Below, in pieces: positions 62,033-64,000 of a stretch of DNA of 64,000 nt. The notes under the pieces are model-generated. The model did not search any database. It saw only the letters and a list, made by a program, of their open reading frames with translations, and was not told the origin of the DNA. The translations under genes were made by a program, and so were the position numbers. The stretch comes from Aliamphritea spongicola (GTDB lineage: Bacteria > Pseudomonadota > Gammaproteobacteria > Pseudomonadales > Balneatricaceae), in NCBI GenBank assembly GCA_024347235.1, contig AP025283.1, forward strand, positions 2,542,001 to 2,606,000, written 5' to 3'. Numbering within the stretch: position 1 is the stretch's first letter; each line of letters opens with the position of its first letter.

Positions 62033-64000
62033 CAAGGGTCCTCCTTACTATGCTTGCGATCTTTGCCGGGTACTACATTAATTCGGATCTGTTGTAAGTT
62101 ACTAAATAGGCCTTCAGAATCTGGCGTCGTCAAACTCGGTTGCTTACATAAGGTTGTAATCCCTTGCTTTAGGTTGGTATTGAAACCCAATTTTACTTTA
62201 CCTTCCGCCGCATCTTGTGCTTTTTCATCTCCAAAAACATCAGCTACCAAACTGGCTAGCGTAGCAGTTAACCAACTTTCTACCTCTGCTGAACGAGGTT
62301 CGTTATAAGACAACAAAAGCTCCTCTGCTTCAGCACTAAAGATACTGTTCAAAAAATTCTTGACTAGACGGCGACAGTCTTCAGGTACCTCTTGCCCGGT
62401 CCTGACATAACATAAGGCTTGTTCCAATACTGTTCGCGCCAGACCAAAATCATTGTTTGAAATAACTTCAGGGCTATAGTCAATTTGTTCACTGTCTCCA
62501 ATCAACACCATTGGAGTTGCCAATTGCTGATCGTTTACCTCAAGTGCCAAAGCCTGAGAATTAGTAAAGTCTTGCCAACGTTGGTACCACTGTATCACTA
62601 AAGGTGCTAATGACTCGTCTTGTTCCACCAAGCGATCCTTCGCAGTGTTGAAGCGTAAAACAAGCCTGTCATGCCTCTTTCGAACATTAACTATGTCACC
62701 TTCGACTTTGCTCATTCGCAACTCACGACTGAGTAAATTAATTTGCTTGCTAAGCAACTTAAGATTTTCTTGAACCGTTTTTCTCTCACGTGCTTTGGTC
62801 CGTAGAAGAAGCATCAACTTGTTAGCTTCCAATGCCTGTTGTTGTATAAAATCAGGACCTGTACGGTAAAAACGCCCCCTGCACAGCCACCAAGTTGTTC
62901 TGTGAAATGCACAACCACTTTACCGCCAGTCTCAACTTCTCGAGTAGTAACGCCGCACATATCACAGTGAGAACCTTTGCCCCCATCACACAGACACCTC
63001 CTGGCACAGGAGCTAAAGCGGCAAAATCAGGTGGTAGATCCTCAATATGCTGGCGAACCCTTTCACTTACAGGCAGTAAGCTTATCTGACCTTCGTGATT
63101 AGCAAGCTGCTCAATGACTGATTCAAAGCCGTCAATAAGATCACCCTGGAGGAACGCTTCCATTAGTTTTTGCGCATGTACATTGGAGTAGTTTGAAAAT
63201 AACGCATGGTCATAACTACCGTTTGATGACCGGCTATATATTCAGACACCAAATGTGCTGGCACGCCTAATTCAATCAAACGACTGATACCTGCTACCCG
63301 TAAAGAATGAATGTCATATTTAGCTTTTCTACCTTCAGAGTACGTTCTTCGTGGATGATCTGTTTTGACAGTCAATTTGAAACGTTCGAGACGCTTGTCT
63401 TGACATAACTTTCGTTCGACATGCAGACATAAAGCGTTGTATAGCCTTTCGATCTGAAACTTAGTAACCGGTTGTGCTGCTCGGTGAGTCTGACCATTCG
63501 GCCAAGTAATAGTTAACTCGTGATGGCCTATTTGACGACAAAGAGGTACAAACCAAGGCGCTCGCAGACTTAAATCATCGTCTATAGGCATGTTTCTTCT
63601 ATCTTCAGGTACATGGATAAAAGTAAGAGGACCTGGATCAGGATCATTCTTTTCCATGTAGGTGTACTGATATCTTAGAACTTCATACACACGTGCTAAA
63701 TGATGACCACGTTTCTGTAAGTCCACGTCATCACTTAAAATTAGTAATTGCCCATCAGGCCAAGGCAGTGCATAGCCAGTGTTTTTACTTCCCCCATAAT
63801 GCGGTCTTATTGGTCGAGCTCCAAATCACCGGTTCTAATGCAGAGTTCAATTCATCAAATTGCAACTGCAGTGCTCCTGAGCCTGATCCATAAATTTCTT
63901 CATGACTCTGTCCATTCTGATAGCGAAAATTGGCTAAAGAATGAGTATTAGGAACCATACGTTGACTCGTTATATTGAAAACCTCATTATCAAGTAAACC
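62032..64000 (-). CDS. gmtZ: large tyrosine recombinase/integrase, GmtZ-like (5' end outside window; frame interrupted)
   Basis: At least 650 aa are visible. The catalytic domain shows KYDIHSLRVAGISRLIELGV (H-x-L-R box), SEYIAGHQTVVMTMRYFQ (G-H and the nucleophile tyrosine); the first conserved arginine should lie near or before the 63,700 region. Beyond the tyrosine there is a 370-residue extension: LIDGFESVIEQLANHEGQIS, a C-x2-C (HCDMCG) with later Cys, a coiled coil (ENLKLLSKQINLLSRELRMS) and a helical end (VESWLTATLASLVADVFGDE). Such an extension is unlike phage integrases and fits GmtZ, or the TnpB-type recombinase of Tn554. Frame breaks near 63795, 63165, 62990 and 62870. The operon is gmtY(outside)-gmtZ-gmtX by analogy. 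Confidence 0.75.

Larger units (their letters stand above)
43115..64000. mobile_element. genomic island inserted in umuD, GMT-like, right end outside window
   Basis: Left boundary: loss of umuD homology and a sharp fall in GC content at about 43,115. The recombination module is at the opposite visible end: an integrase with long C-terminal extension (62032 to beyond 64000) overlapping a small gene (61247-62032). This arrangement fits gamma-mobile-trio (GMT) islands, known to carry defensive and offensive cargo in gammaproteobacteria. The third module protein and the right junction with the 3' part of umuD should lie beyond 64,000. No direct repeat can be tested with one end only. The alternative is a Tn554-like or strand-biased circularising element, which also use paired tyrosine recombinases. 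Confidence 0.75.

Overview
The window is 64 kb of a marine-type gammaproteobacterial chromosome. The fab/holB gene order, TusBCDE, the NsrR/RraA pair, chemoreceptors and a bacterial voltage-gated cation channel suggest an Oceanospirillales-like host (Amphritea/Neptunomonas-type), but the genus cannot be fixed from the sequence alone. It divides into a GC-rich core chromosome (1 to about 43,115) and an AT-rich genomic island (about 43,115 to the right edge, continuing beyond it).

Core, left to right: the 3'-truncated (by the window edge) uvrC; a DUF1853 gene; a dehydrogenase of the 3-hydroxyisobutyrate/tartronate-semialdehyde family; two thiol-redox proteins around mtnN; truC; a Bax-inhibitor-1 membrane protein; the sulfur-relay operon tusD-C-B-E; a glyoxylate-type pair (tartronate semialdehyde reductase plus hydroxypyruvate isomerase); a CheW-like coupling protein and a PAS-type (Aer-like) receptor; yjbQ, a DMT exporter and its divergent LysR regulator; then a long leftward block tatD-pilZ-holB-tmk-mltG-pabC-fabF-acpP-fabG-fabD-plsX-rpmF-yceD, i.e. 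fatty acid synthesis, DNA replication and cell wall functions. fabH is absent from this cluster. Next come maf/yceF, a GFA-domain protein, sppA, a HAD phosphatase, nsrR, rraA, a methyltransferase, a YdiJ-type FAD/Fe-S dehydrogenase with a divergent LysR regulator, a transmembrane chemoreceptor, a second DMT exporter, an unknown Cys-rich protein, a VF530 protein, a voltage-gated channel with an unusually acidic selectivity filter and a solute-binding protein.

Island: the host umuD, under a consensus LexA box, loses homology in mid-gene at about 43,115. Sequence from there on is AT-rich. At the far end are a large tyrosine recombinase with a long C-terminal extension and an overlapping small gene; together they look like GmtZ and GmtX of a gamma-mobile-trio (GMT) island, with the third protein expected beyond the window. 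Cargo includes two HNH nucleases (one fused to a domain resembling phage baseplate gp25/XkdS), two small PD-(D/E)XK-type proteins, coiled-coil membrane proteins, an XRE regulator, an island-borne umuDC with its own LexA box, secreted endonuclease I, a YHYH/peptidoglycan-binding protein, and a giant STAND-type P-loop ATPase with a C-terminal PD-(D/E)XK nuclease. This mix is what one expects of anti-phage or inter-bacterial conflict cargo, but none of it can be matched with certainty to a named system.

A pervasive artefact: about half of the genes, including essential ones (acpP, tmk, pabC, fabG, rpmF), carry single-base deletions, mostly in short homopolymers. This looks like uncorrected sequencing error, not gene decay. 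Such genes are annotated here as whole genes with interrupted frames, and start/stop coordinates span the reconstructed gene.
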